Below, one piece after another: positions 1 through 6,460 of a DNA stretch of 8,898 bases. The first letter of the stretch is position 1; each line of letters opens with the position of its first letter. Location of the stretch: NCBI GenBank assembly GCA_030529405.1, contig JAUMWZ010000059.1:1-8898 (forward strand). The letters run 5' to 3'. Under the pieces are notes generated by a model that had not been told where the DNA came from, searched no databases, and saw nothing but the letters and a program-made list of their open reading frames with translations. The stretch is from Bacteroides sp. (lineage in GTDB: Bacteria; Bacteroidota; Bacteroidia; Bacteroidales; Bacteroidaceae). A program made the translations under genes and the position numbers.

Positions 1-4
1 CTTC

Positions 5-26
5 TAAACAATATATAGTCGTAAAC
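5..26. repeat. Single copy of the 22-bp palindromic intergenic unit
   Basis: One copy of the AT-rich unit found in arrays elsewhere in the window lies here, with TAAAC on the left and the core ATATATAG in the middle. It ends 18 bases before the kdsB start codon. It may be the last unit of an array that begins beyond the left edge; the next 22 bases do not continue the pattern. Confidence 0.6.
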
Positions 27-44
27 AAGACAAAAAGTGATATT

Positions 45-797
45 ATGAAATACATAGGTATAATACCTGCCAGATATGCCTCTACTCGCTTTCCGGGTAA
101 GCCTTTAGTAAAGTTAGGGGGAATAAGTATCATTGAAAGAGTGTACAGACAAGTTGCTGAACACCTTGATGAAGTGTATGTTGCAACAGACGATGAGCGA
201 ATAGAAAAAGAAGTGTTGAGCTTTGGCGGAAAGGTTGTGATGACCTCTAGTGAGCATAGAAGCGGTACAGACAGATGTAATGAAGCATACAGCAAGGTAG
301 GAGCCGGATATGACGTTGTTATCAATATTCAAGGCGACGAACCGTTTATTCAGCCCTCGCAATTGCAGGCTATAAAGTCTTGCTTTGATGACCCTGCAAC
401 AGAGATAGCTACACTTGTCAAGCCATTTATAGCCACACAGAGCATCGAAGAACTTGAAAATCCGAACTCTCCAAAGGTGGTTGTAGATGCAGATATGAAC
501 GCTATGTATTTCAGTCGTTCAGTAATACCTTATTTGCGAGGTACAGACAAGAGCCAATGGCTAACAAAACACACATACTATAAGCATATAGGAATATACG
601 CCTATAAAGCAGATGTGCTAAAGAGAATAGCAGTTATGCAACAAACCAAGCTGGAGCTGGCAGAATCGTTAGAACAGTTGAGGTGGTTGGAAAACGGAGT
701 TAAGATAAAAGTCGGCATCACTGACACAGAAACAATAGGAATAGATACACCCGAAGATTTGATGAGAGCTGAGGAATTTATAAAGGGGATAGGATAG
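45..797 (+). CDS. kdsB: 3-deoxy-manno-octulosonate cytidylyltransferase (CMP-Kdo synthetase)
   Basis: This cytosolic enzyme joins CTP and Kdo to make CMP-Kdo, the activated sugar used to build the inner core of lipopolysaccharide. The 250-residue length is normal for the family. The N-terminal nucleotide-binding signature IPARYASTRFPGKPL is at residues 7-21, SGTDR at 73-77, and QGDEPF at 96-101 with Asp98. Near the C-terminus, IDTPEDL carries Asp234; Asp98 and Asp234 are the expected magnesium ligands. The ATG at 45 gives a start that fits the family's N-terminus; there is no clear Shine-Dalgarno sequence, which is usual in Bacteroidota. The stop codon TAG is directly followed by the ATG of the next gene, so the two are probably translated from one message. 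No other LPS gene is visible nearby. The assignment is secure. Confidence 0.97.
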   Translation: MKYIGIIPARYASTRFPGKPLVKLGGISIIERVYRQVAEHLDEVYVATDDERIEKEVLSFGGKVVMTSSEHRSGTDRCNEAYSKVGAGYDVVINIQGDEPFIQPSQLQAIKSCFDDPATEIATLVKPFIATQSIEELENPNSPKVVVDADMNAMYFSRSVIPYLRGTDKSQWLTKHTYYKHIGIYAYKADVLKRIAVMQQTKLELAESLEQLRWLENGVKIKVGITDTETIGIDTPEDLMRAEEFIKGIG

Positions 798-2081
798 ATG
801 AATAGAACAGTTGCACCAGAAGTAAAACCATTAAAAGACATAAATATGTTTGTTCCGCAGACAATGAGTCTAAACAACGGAATAAAAATGACTATAATAA
901 ACGCCGAAGAACAAGAGGTCATTCGAATAGACCTTGTATTCAAAGCAGGCAGATGGTATCAGGAACAAAAGTTGCAAGCCTTGTTTACCAACAGAATGAT
1001 GAAAGAAGGAACACAAACGCTTTCATCGTTAGACATTTCGTCAAAGTTGGACTACTACGGAGCATACCTTGAAACATCTACCTCGGCAGAATATTCTTTC
1101 ATAACGGTATACTCACTCACAAAGCACTTTGATAAGGCTATGAGTGTGTTGGAAAGCATAATCAAGGAATCGGTATTCCCAGAAAAAGAACTTGACACAA
1201 TACTGACAAACAACATAAACCAGTTTAGGATAAACAGCACTAATGTTAGTTTCATTTCATATAGAAACTTCTTAAACTCAATATATGGAAATAACCACCC
1301 GATGGGTATTATTACTTTGGAAGAAGACTATATACAACTGACTTCTGAACTGTTAAGAGTTTATTATCAAAGTAAATATCATTCAGAAAACTGCGCTATA
1401 TTCCTTTCTGGAAGGGTTACAGACAATGAAATTGCAACCGTTGAGAAACACTTCGGGAGTAAATGGGGAGATTGCAGCAAAGTTGTGCAGGACAGACATT
1501 ACAACATAGAAACTTCTGCCGACAAGAGATTGTTTATTGAAAAAGAAGATGCACTGCAAAGTTCCATAAGGTTAGGATATCTTACTATCAGCACAGACTC
1601 TGACGACTTCTTGAAACTTAAAGTGCTTGTTACACTCTTTGGAGGGTATTTCGGTAGCAGACTAATGTCTAACATCAGAGAAGATAAAGGATACACCTAC
1701 GGAATATCTGCATCACTGATGGACTATACAGATAGCGGACTTCTGACAATATCTACCGAGGCAGATAATAAGTATGTTGAGAACGTGATAGAAGAAGTCT
1801 ACAAAGAAATTGATATATTGCAGAAAACGAAAGTAACAGAAGAAGAACTCATAAAAGTGAAGAACTATATGCTAGGAGAGTTTTGCAGAGGATACGAATC
1901 TGCATTCTCAATAGCCGATGCACATATACTTCTGTATGCAAATAAACTCGATAAAGACTATTTCCAAAAGGGAATAGAAGCTATAAATACTATAACCACA
2001 GACGAAATACATCAACTAGCAAACAAATACTTATCGAAAGAAAATATGAAAGAGTGCATCGTAGGAAAGAAATCTATATGA
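798..2081 (+). CDS. M16-family peptidase homologue without the zinc motif
   Basis: This 427-residue protein has the two-lobed fold signature of M16B processing peptidases but appears catalytically dead. At residues 61-72, where active members read about AHFLEHMLFKGT with the zinc motif HxxEH, it reads ALFTNRMMKEGT, so both histidines and the catalytic glutamate are gone. The C-terminal half keeps the substrate-binding block GGYFGSRLMSNIREDKGYTY (residues 282-301), with the conserved Arg294 and Tyr301. In known heterodimeric bacterial M16B enzymes one subunit carries HxxEH and the other the Arg/Tyr pair, so this could be the non-catalytic partner of an active subunit encoded elsewhere; that role is inference. 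No signal peptide or membrane segment is seen, which suggests the cytosol. The start codon abuts the kdsB stop codon, giving likely co-transcription and coupled translation. No partner peptidase gene lies in the window. Confidence 0.88.
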   Translation: MNRTVAPEVKPLKDINMFVPQTMSLNNGIKMTIINAEEQEVIRIDLVFKAGRWYQEQKLQALFTNRMMKEGTQTLSSLDISSKLDYYGAYLETSTSAEYSFITVYSLTKHFDKAMSVLESIIKESVFPEKELDTILTNNINQFRINSTNVSFISYRNFLNSIYGNNHPMGIITLEEDYIQLTSELLRVYYQSKYHSENCAIFLSGRVTDNEIATVEKHFGSKWGDCSKVVQDRHYNIETSADKRLFIEKEDALQSSIRLGYLTISTDSDDFLKLKVLVTLFGGYFGSRLMSNIREDKGYTYGISASLMDYTDSGLLTISTEADNKYVENVIEEVYKEIDILQKTKVTEEELIKVKNYMLGEFCRGYESAFSIADAHILLYANKLDKDYFQKGIEAINTITTDEIHQLANKYLSKENMKECIVGKKSI

Positions 2082-2154
2082 TGTGTTAGCCAACTATAAC
2101 CATAGACCAAGAAAAACATTAAAAAGATAAACCCATAATAAAGAAGAACACACT

Positions 2155-3309
2155 ATGAATAAAAAACTAATTGTAACAATAATATGCTCACTGTTTGTGG
2201 CAAACCATATATACTGTCAAAAAGAATCATTTACAGACAAAGTGAAAAACGTGTTTTATGGAGGCGAAAAAATAGGAGAGTACAAGTTCAAAGACGGTAG
2301 CAAATACGTCGGAGAACTTAAACACGGAAAGCCAAACGGTAAAGGCAAAACTTTGTTTCTAAACGGAGATGTCTACGAAGGAGAATACGTTAAAGGCAAA
2401 AAACAAGGTAACGGAGTATATACATCATCTAAAGGAGAAAAGTATGATGGGCAGTGGAACCAAGACCAAAGAGTAGGAGAAGGGATTTGTTATTTCACAA
2501 ACAACAACGTATATAAAGGTAATTGGAACCAAAATATGATGAACGGAATGGGAGAAATGTCTTACCATAACGGAGATAAATATATTGGTAACTGGCACAA
2601 TAACAACCGTGTGGGGTTTGGAGAATATGTGTGGAAAGACGGAAGTAAGTATTCCGGAATGTGGAAGAATAATAAAAAGAATGGCGAGGGAGTATTTGTT
2701 TGGAAAGATGGAAGCAGATATTCCGGCGAATGGAAGAACGACCTGCAATCGGGCAAAGGCTCTTACCTTTTCAGTGGTGGAGATAAGTATGAAGGAGAAT
2801 GGTTAGACGGCTTGCAACATGGTAAGGGTGTATATGTGTTTAGGTCTGGAGATGTTTATGAAGGCGAATATCTGAAAGGACAGCGAACAGGAAAAGGAAA
2901 GTACACTCATAACAATGGCGATATCTATGAAGGAGAGTTTTTAGGAGGATTTCAGCATGGTAAGGGTGTGTTTACATGGGCTAACGGACTGAAATATGAC
3001 GGCGAATGGAACAAAGATGTTAAGGAAGGAAAAGGAGCATATTATTATACTAACGGAGATGTGTATAACGGAGAGTGGAAAAATAACTTGCCTAACGGAG
3101 TGGGAACATTAAAGCGTGCCACAGGAGAAATGTATGTTGGAGAATATGTTGATGGACTTGAAGACGGAAAAGGTAAGTACGTAAACAAAGACGGTAGTAG
3201 CGAAGAAGGTTTTTCTAAAAAAGGTCGCAAAGAGGGAGAGTTCATTCTACGAGATGCGAAAGGTAATGTTATTGGCAAAAAAACTTATAAAAGGGGCAGA
3301 CCAGTTTAG
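2155..3309 (+). CDS. Exported MORN-repeat protein, 13 repeats
   Basis: The 384-residue protein starts with a hydrophobic export signal (residues about 4-20), probably cleaved near IYC-Q at residues 19-22. The Cys21 context, with tyrosine before it, is a poor lipobox, so a lipoprotein is possible but not favoured. From residue 51 to 349 it consists of 13 back-to-back 23-residue MORN units of the pattern YxGEWxxGxxxGxGxxxxxxGxx, with no insertions. A degenerate fourteenth unit and a basic tail (KKTYKRGRPV) finish the protein. MORN repeats form an extended beta-sheet strip and usually mediate protein or lipid contacts; no enzymatic domain is present. The gene starts 73 bases after the M16 homologue with no terminator or clear promoter between, so it probably belongs to the kdsB transcript. 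A hairpin terminator follows the stop. Its specific function is unknown. Confidence 0.9.
   Translation: MNKKLIVTIICSLFVANHIYCQKESFTDKVKNVFYGGEKIGEYKFKDGSKYVGELKHGKPNGKGKTLFLNGDVYEGEYVKGKKQGNGVYTSSKGEKYDGQWNQDQRVGEGICYFTNNNVYKGNWNQNMMNGMGEMSYHNGDKYIGNWHNNNRVGFGEYVWKDGSKYSGMWKNNKKNGEGVFVWKDGSRYSGEWKNDLQSGKGSYLFSGGDKYEGEWLDGLQHGKGVYVFRSGDVYEGEYLKGQRTGKGKYTHNNGDIYEGEFLGGFQHGKGVFTWANGLKYDGEWNKDVKEGKGAYYYTNGDVYNGEWKNNLPNGVGTLKRATGEMYVGEYVDGLEDGKGKYVNKDGSSEEGFSKKGRKEGEFILRDAKGNVIGKKTYKRGRPV
2305..3201 (+). repeat. Coding tandem repeat, 13 units of 69 bp (MORN)
   Basis: The MORN units are in perfect 69-bp register. Most units have diverged at DNA level, but some neighbours are close: the stretch near 2631-2670 strongly resembles that near 2700-2739, and the CATGGTAAGGGTGT segment at 2818 recurs at 2956, exactly two units later. 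This pattern suggests local unit duplication or gene conversion within the gene. Confidence 0.9.
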
Positions 3310-3334
3310 GTGTTGCCTATAATGTAATAGAAGT

Positions 3335-3380
3335 AAGCGGTTAGCTATTAGTTATATAGTCAGCCGCTTTCTTTTGTTTG
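3335..3380 (+). terminator. Hairpin terminator of the kdsB-M16-MORN run
   Basis: Bases 3335-3369 form a long stem: AAGCGG at the left pairs with CCGCTT at the right, and pairing continues inward for a total of about 13 pairs (two of them G-T) with one mismatch and a short AT-rich loop. A T-rich tract (TTTCTTTTGTTT) follows. It lies 26 bases after the MORN gene stop. Confidence 0.8.
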
Positions 3381-3406
3381 CCTTTTAGTGAGTAACACGT
3401 TGTGCC

Positions 3407-3494
3407 AAGGTTATATATAGTTTGCAGGTTAGTTATATACTGTTTGCAAGTCAGCTATATATAGTTTACTCCTAAACTGTATATGGTTTGTATT
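3407..3494. repeat. Array of four 22-bp palindromic intergenic units
   Basis: Four units start at 3407, 3429, 3451 and 3473, exactly 22 bp apart. Each has a TATATATAG-like core followed by GTTTG or GTTTA (GTTTGC at 3420 and 3442, GTTTAC at 3464, GTTTG at 3486). A fifth, worn unit may follow at 3495-3516, shifted by one base. The ideal core CAAACTATATATAGTTTG is a perfect palindrome, so strand cannot be assigned. The array sits just past the terminator of the plus-strand run, in the gap facing the end of guaA. Confidence 0.85.
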
Positions 3495-3522
3495 TAGGTT
3501 GTAATAGTTTCCGTCTGTGTGT

Positions 3523-3632
3523 TGTGCTATTTTCTCTTACATGGTATGTTATTTCCATTTGCTTGTTGTGCTATTTCTTACCTCACATTGTGTTATTTAG
3601 TCTGTTATGGTGTGTTTTTACACAGACAATAT
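3523..3632. repeat. Second 22-bp tandem array of a different sequence type
   Basis: Five units start at 3523, 3545, 3567, 3589 and 3611, again exactly 22 bp apart. The conserved left part of the first four is TGTGCTATTT, TATGTTATTT, TGTGCTATTT and TGTGTTATTT; the fifth is TGTGTTTTTA. The right halves vary, though the first and fourth both end in ATGG. The sequence differs from the palindromic units just upstream, yet the period is the same. No protein-coding explanation fits, since 22 is not a multiple of three. Confidence 0.75.
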
Positions 3633-3720
3633 ATGTTACTCATACTAATATATCATACCATTTATACCAACATGATATATCATTTCTGCCGAAACTGTAT
3701 TATCCAATTCGAGGTTTCAT
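3633..3720. other. AT-rich gap with no recognised gene
   Basis: This remainder of the 477-base gap between the MORN gene and guaA is AT-rich and holds two copies of ATATATCAT (3648 and 3675) that are not in 22-bp register. I see no gene, promoter or RNA here. Confidence 0.5.
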
Positions 3721-3762
3721 AAACAAAAAAGGTGCAACAAAACATCAGTTTTGCCACACCTT
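3721..3762 (-). terminator. guaA terminator
   Basis: Read on the minus strand, the hairpin at 3729-3762 has an outer stem AAGGTG/CACCTT, a 3-by-3 internal loop and an inner stem CAAAAC/GTTTTG. It is followed by a T tract (complement of 3721-3730, TTTTTTGTTT). It lies about 25 bases after the guaA stop codon. Confidence 0.75.
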
Positions 3763-3786
3763 ATATTTATACTTTTTAGTGGTCTA

Positions 3787-5310
3787 CTATTCCCACTCTA
3801 TTGTTGCAGGTGGTTTTGAACTTATATCATACGTCACTCTGTTCACACCTCTAACCTTATTGATGATGTCGTTAGATACTTTTGCTAGGAAATCATAAGG
3901 CAGTCTTGCCCAATCGGCAGTCATTCCGTCTGTCGATGTTACTGCTCTTAGAGCCACAGCACGCTCATATGTGCGCTCATCTCCCATTACACCAACTGAC
4001 TGAACAGGTAATAATATAGCTCCAGCTTGCCATACCTCGCTGTAAATATTCCATTCTCTAAGTCCTTTTATAAATATATCGTCAGCCTCTTGAATAATAC
4101 TTACCTTTTCACGTGTTATCTCTCCAAGTATTCTAACAGCTAAACCAGGGCCAGGGAAAGGGTGTCTGCTTATCAAATGTTCTGGCATTCCAAGTTCACG
4201 CCCCACTCTTCTAACCTCGTCTTTGAACAATAGTCTTAGTGGCTCGCATAACTTTAAGTTCATTTTCTCTGGTAGTCCGCCCACGTTGTGGTGACTCTTT
4301 ATCACAGTTCCAGTAATTGACAGCGACTCTATACAGTCTGGATATATAGTTCCTTGTGCCAACCACTTCACGTCTTTTATCTTGTGAGCTTCTTCATCAA
4401 ACACGTCGATGAAACCTTTACCTATAATCTTTCTTTTTTGTTCAGGGTCTGTAACTCCAGCAAGCTCACTGAAAAACTTATTGCTTGCATCTACCCCGAT
4501 AACATTAAGACCTAAGCCTTGATAATCATTTAATACATTTTTGAATTCATCTTTGCGTAGCATTCCGTGGTCTACAAATATGCAGACAAGGTTGTTACCT
4601 ATCGCCTTGTTTAATAATACTGCTGCCACAGATGAATCTACACCACCACTCAAACCAAGCACCACCTTGTCGTTGCCTAGTTGATTTTTCAACTCAGCCA
4701 CTGTGCTTTCAATGAAAGATGCAGAAGACCAGTCTTGCTTACAACCACACACGTCCACCACAAAGTTCTTTAATATCTGAGTACCGTCTTCACTGTGGTA
4801 CACTTCAGGGTGGAATTGTACGCCCCAAGTGTTCTCACCTTCTATCTGATATGCAGCAACCTCCACCTTGTCAGTAGATGCTATCTTCTTAAAGTTACTA
4901 GGAATTGAAGTTATAGTATCTCCGTGGCTCATCCAAACCTGACTGTTTTCCTTCACGCCTTTAAGAAGTACGTTGTCTTTGCAGAAGTGTGCAAGGTGTG
5001 CTCTACCATATTCTCTGGTGTTTGCAGGCTCAACCTTTCCGCCATTGCTGTATGAAAGGAATTGCGCTCCATAACAAATCCCGAGTACGGGATATTTTTT
5101 TCTTATTTCAGTTAAGTCCACTTTGAATGCTTTGTCATCATAAACAGAGAACGGACTGCCTGAAAGTATAACTCCTTTGACTGATTTATCGTCTTTAGGG
5201 AACTTATTGTACGGCACAATCTCGCAGTATGTGTTCATTTCTCTTACTCTTCTGCCTATCAGCTGAGTTGTTTGTGAACCAAAGTCGAGTATAATAATCT
5301 TTTCTTGCAT
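3787..5310 (-). CDS. guaA: GMP synthase, glutamine-hydrolysing
   Basis: This cytosolic enzyme turns XMP, ATP and glutamine into GMP in the last step of guanine nucleotide synthesis. At 507 residues it is a complete two-function protein. The N-terminal class I glutamine amidotransferase domain (about 1-190) contains the nucleophile Cys79 in GICYGAQ and the partners His167 and Glu169 in VQFHPEV. The ATP pyrophosphatase domain starts near 205 and has the P-loop SGGVDSS at 221-227. The C-terminal dimerisation and XMP-binding domain includes HPFPGPGLAVRILGE (383-397) and ends in KPPATIEWE. It stands alone, with a promoter box upstream and its own terminator, and is not joined to guaB here. No purine riboswitch-like leader was recognised in its short upstream region. 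Confidence 0.98.
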   Translation of the reverse strand: MQEKIIILDFGSQTTQLIGRRVREMNTYCEIVPYNKFPKDDKSVKGVILSGSPFSVYDDKAFKVDLTEIRKKYPVLGICYGAQFLSYSNGGKVEPANTREYGRAHLAHFCKDNVLLKGVKENSQVWMSHGDTITSIPSNFKKIASTDKVEVAAYQIEGENTWGVQFHPEVYHSEDGTQILKNFVVDVCGCKQDWSSASFIESTVAELKNQLGNDKVVLGLSGGVDSSVAAVLLNKAIGNNLVCIFVDHGMLRKDEFKNVLNDYQGLGLNVIGVDASNKFFSELAGVTDPEQKRKIIGKGFIDVFDEEAHKIKDVKWLAQGTIYPDCIESLSITGTVIKSHHNVGGLPEKMNLKLCEPLRLLFKDEVRRVGRELGMPEHLISRHPFPGPGLAVRILGEITREKVSIIQEADDIFIKGLREWNIYSEVWQAGAILLPVQSVGVMGDERTYERAVALRAVTSTDGMTADWARLPYDFLAKVSNDIINKVRGVNRVTYDISSKPPATIEWE

Positions 5311-5346
5311 ATATGCTTGATTTTTGTGTGTTACTTATTTACTGTG

Positions 5347-5354
5347 CAAAGGTA
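5347..5354 (-). promoter_or_regulatory. Probable guaA promoter, -7 box TACCTTTG
   Basis: On the minus strand TACCTTTG matches the Bacteroidota -7 consensus TAnnTTTG exactly and lies 36 bases before the guaA start codon, implying a leader of about 30 bases. No good TTTG is found 19-21 bases upstream, so the -33 element is weak or absent. Confidence 0.6.
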
Positions 5355-5427
5355 TTAAAAAACTATTGTATTTGCTTAATAGTAAGTTTGATATTAGTTG
5401 TTTGTTTTTGTTTTTTGTGCATGTCAT

Positions 5428-5468
5428 TATAAAAAGAAAGGGAGGTACTTATGCATAGTATCTCCCTT
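5428..5468 (-). terminator. rpsP terminator
   Basis: Bases 5438-5468 form a 12-pair stem (AAGGGAG pairs with CTCCCTT, then one G-T pair, then TACT with AGTA) around a 7-base loop. On the minus strand it is followed by a T-rich tract (complement of 5428-5437). It lies about 20 bases after the rpsP stop and separates it from guaA. The plus-strand side also has an ATTTTT run, but no plus-strand gene ends here. Confidence 0.85.
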
Positions 5469-5489
5469 ATTTTTCTTAGAACTTGAATT

Positions 5490-6026
5490 TTATTCAGCTG
5501 CTGTTTCTGTTGCTTCTGTTGCAACTTCTTCAGTTGTTTCTTCAGCTGGTTGTTCTTCTGCTGTCTTAGCAGCTAATTTTTCAGCTACTGCTTTAGCTTT
5601 TTCTTCGTTCATTTTCTTTTCAACTTCAAGACGTGCCTTAGCTTCTGCTTTCTTTTCTTCAGCTAATTTGTTTCTTAGTTGAGCAAGACCTGCTTCTTTG
5701 TTTTCTTTCCAAGCGTTGAATTTAGCTTCAGCTTCAGCTTCGCCGAATGCGCCTTTAGCCACACCGCCAAGAAGGTGCTTCTTCATATAAACTCCTTCTC
5801 TTGAAAGAATGTTACGAACAGTGTCTGTTGGTTGAGCACCCTTACGTAGCCAGTCAAGAGCTCCATCAAAGTTCAATGTTACTGTTGCTGGGTTTGTGTT
5901 AGGGTTGTAAGTACCCAATTTTTCGATAAACTTACCATCACGTGGTGCTCTGCTGTTTGCCACAACAATAGAGTAGAACGCATAGTGCTTGCGTCCGTGT
6001 CTTTGCAATCTAATTTTTGTTGCCAT
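5490..6026 (-). CDS. rpsP: 30S ribosomal protein S16 with long C-terminal extension
   Basis: The first 90 or so residues are a normal bacterial S16: MATKIRLQRHGRK at the start, the AFYSIVVANSRAPRDGKFIEKLG block at about 16-38, then GALDWLRKGAQPTDTVRNIL (55-74). S16 binds 16S rRNA and is needed for assembly of the small subunit. The protein continues to 178 residues, about twice the common length. Residues about 95-155 are Ala/Glu/Lys-rich and probably helical or coiled-coil, and the end (about 156-178) is an acidic Glu/Ala/Thr tail. Such an extension is known from Bacteroidota S16 proteins, so it is not a frameshift or fusion artefact. The gene is monocistronic here, with its own promoter and terminator, and is not linked to rimM-trmD-rplS as in many other bacteria. 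Confidence 0.97.
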   Translation of the reverse strand: MATKIRLQRHGRKHYAFYSIVVANSRAPRDGKFIEKLGTYNPNTNPATVTLNFDGALDWLRKGAQPTDTVRNILSREGVYMKKHLLGGVAKGAFGEAEAEAKFNAWKENKEAGLAQLRNKLAEEKKAEAKARLEVEKKMNEEKAKAVAEKLAAKTAEEQPAEETTEEVATEATETAAE

Positions 6027-6057
6027 TCTTTATTATGTTTATTTGATTAAATAATAT

Positions 6058-6076
6058 GCTACCATCTCGTAGTAGC
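6058..6076 (-). promoter_or_regulatory. Small hairpin at the predicted 5' end of the rpsP message
   Basis: On the minus strand GCTAC and GTAGC pair around a 9-base loop. The hairpin begins 5 bases after the -7 box, so it would sit at or very near the transcript's 5' end, about 30 bases before the AT-rich translation start. It could protect the 5' end or be a regulatory site, or it could be chance, as the stem is only 5 pairs. Confidence 0.35.
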
Positions 6077-6080
6077 GTTG

Positions 6081-6112
6081 CAAAAGTACTATGTTTTATT
6101 GTAATACACAAT
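6081..6112 (-). promoter_or_regulatory. rpsP promoter, ATTG-N20-TACTTTTG
   Basis: The minus strand reads ATTG (6109-6112), 20 bases, then TACTTTTG (6081-6088). This fits the Bacteroidota -33/-7 consensus TTTG-N19-21-TAnnTTTG, with a perfect -7 box and three of four bases at -33. The predicted start of transcription is around 6075, giving a leader of about 50 bases. Confidence 0.75.
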
Positions 6113-6245
6113 ACTAACTGTACTTAATTTGCTGTGATAACTTGTTTTATGTCTTTGTAGAGATATGTTTTTCTTCCTCTGTGATATGTTTCTTTGCCAA
6201 AAGACTTGTTTTGCGTTTGCCAATAGAGGTTTACAATCTTGTTTC

Positions 6246-6333
6246 TAAACCATATACAGTTGATGTGTAAATTATATATAGTTTAGAAGTCAGTTATATA
6301 TAGTTTATTTTCAAACTGTATATCATTCAGAAA
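6246..6333. repeat. Array of four 22-bp palindromic intergenic units
   Basis: Units start at 6246, 6268, 6290 and 6312, exactly 22 bp apart. The cores are CATATACAG, TATATATAG, TATATATAG and TGTATATCA; the left arms are TAAAC, TAAAT, TCAGT and CAAAC. The fourth unit is the most worn. The region just upstream (about 6160-6245) holds looser repeats of GATATGTTT (6162 and 6183) and TTTGCC (6193 and 6216) at 21-23 bp, which may be older remnants. The array lies between the divergent rpsP and sulfatase promoters. The rest of this 434-base gap (6334-6395) shows nothing beyond AT-rich sequence. Confidence 0.85.
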
Positions 6334-6395
6334 GACATTCAAAAGGCTTTTTTTGTTGCTTTATGTGTGTTTGTTTCAATCTTATGCTTGCTTGT

Positions 6396-6428
6396 GTTGC
6401 TCATATTTGATTTGTTTTCTTAACTTTG
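6396..6428 (+). promoter_or_regulatory. Sulfatase promoter, GTTG-N21-TAACTTTG
   Basis: TAACTTTG at 6421-6428 is an exact match to the Bacteroidota -7 box TAnnTTTG, and GTTG at 6396-6399 is a plausible -33 element with a 21-base spacer. The box ends 32 bases before the sulfatase start codon. No sigma/anti-sigma or sensor gene is nearby to suggest glycan-specific control. Confidence 0.65.
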
Positions 6429-6460
6429 TTGCGTATTTATAACTAAACCTATACAATCTA

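Noticed and set aside
2425..2748. Minus-strand open frames within the MORN gene
   Set aside because: They are periodic shadows of the 69-bp repeat on the opposite strand and have no independent support.
3407..3494. Tandem promoters made by the TATAGTTTG-like cores
   Set aside because: The spacing between TA and TTTG is three bases, not two as in TAnnTTTG, and the 22-bp TTTG-to-TTTG step does not fit the roughly 28-bp step of -33 to -7 elements.
3407..3632. Possible CRISPR array
   Set aside because: The 22-bp units are directly contiguous, with no unique spacers, and no cas gene is present.
3519..3722. Open frame of 67 codons on the plus strand
   Set aside because: It lies wholly in AT-rich repeat DNA, overlaps the previous frame and has no promoter or family likeness.
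3488..3898. Open frame of 136 codons on the plus strand
   Set aside because: It runs through the 22-bp arrays, whose period shifts frame, then crosses the guaA terminator and the antisense strand of guaA. Its Cys/Tyr/Leu-rich translation resembles no family I know.
5311..5489. 22-bp array in the guaA-rpsP gap
   Set aside because: AGTTTG and AGTTG occur at 5385 and 5396 but only 11 bp apart and without the TATATA core; this is ordinary AT-rich sequence.
5398..5682. Open frame of 94 codons on the plus strand with a Ser/Ala-rich product
   Set aside because: It is the antisense of the Ala/Glu-rich tail of rpsP plus the rpsP terminator; the composition is a shadow of that tail.
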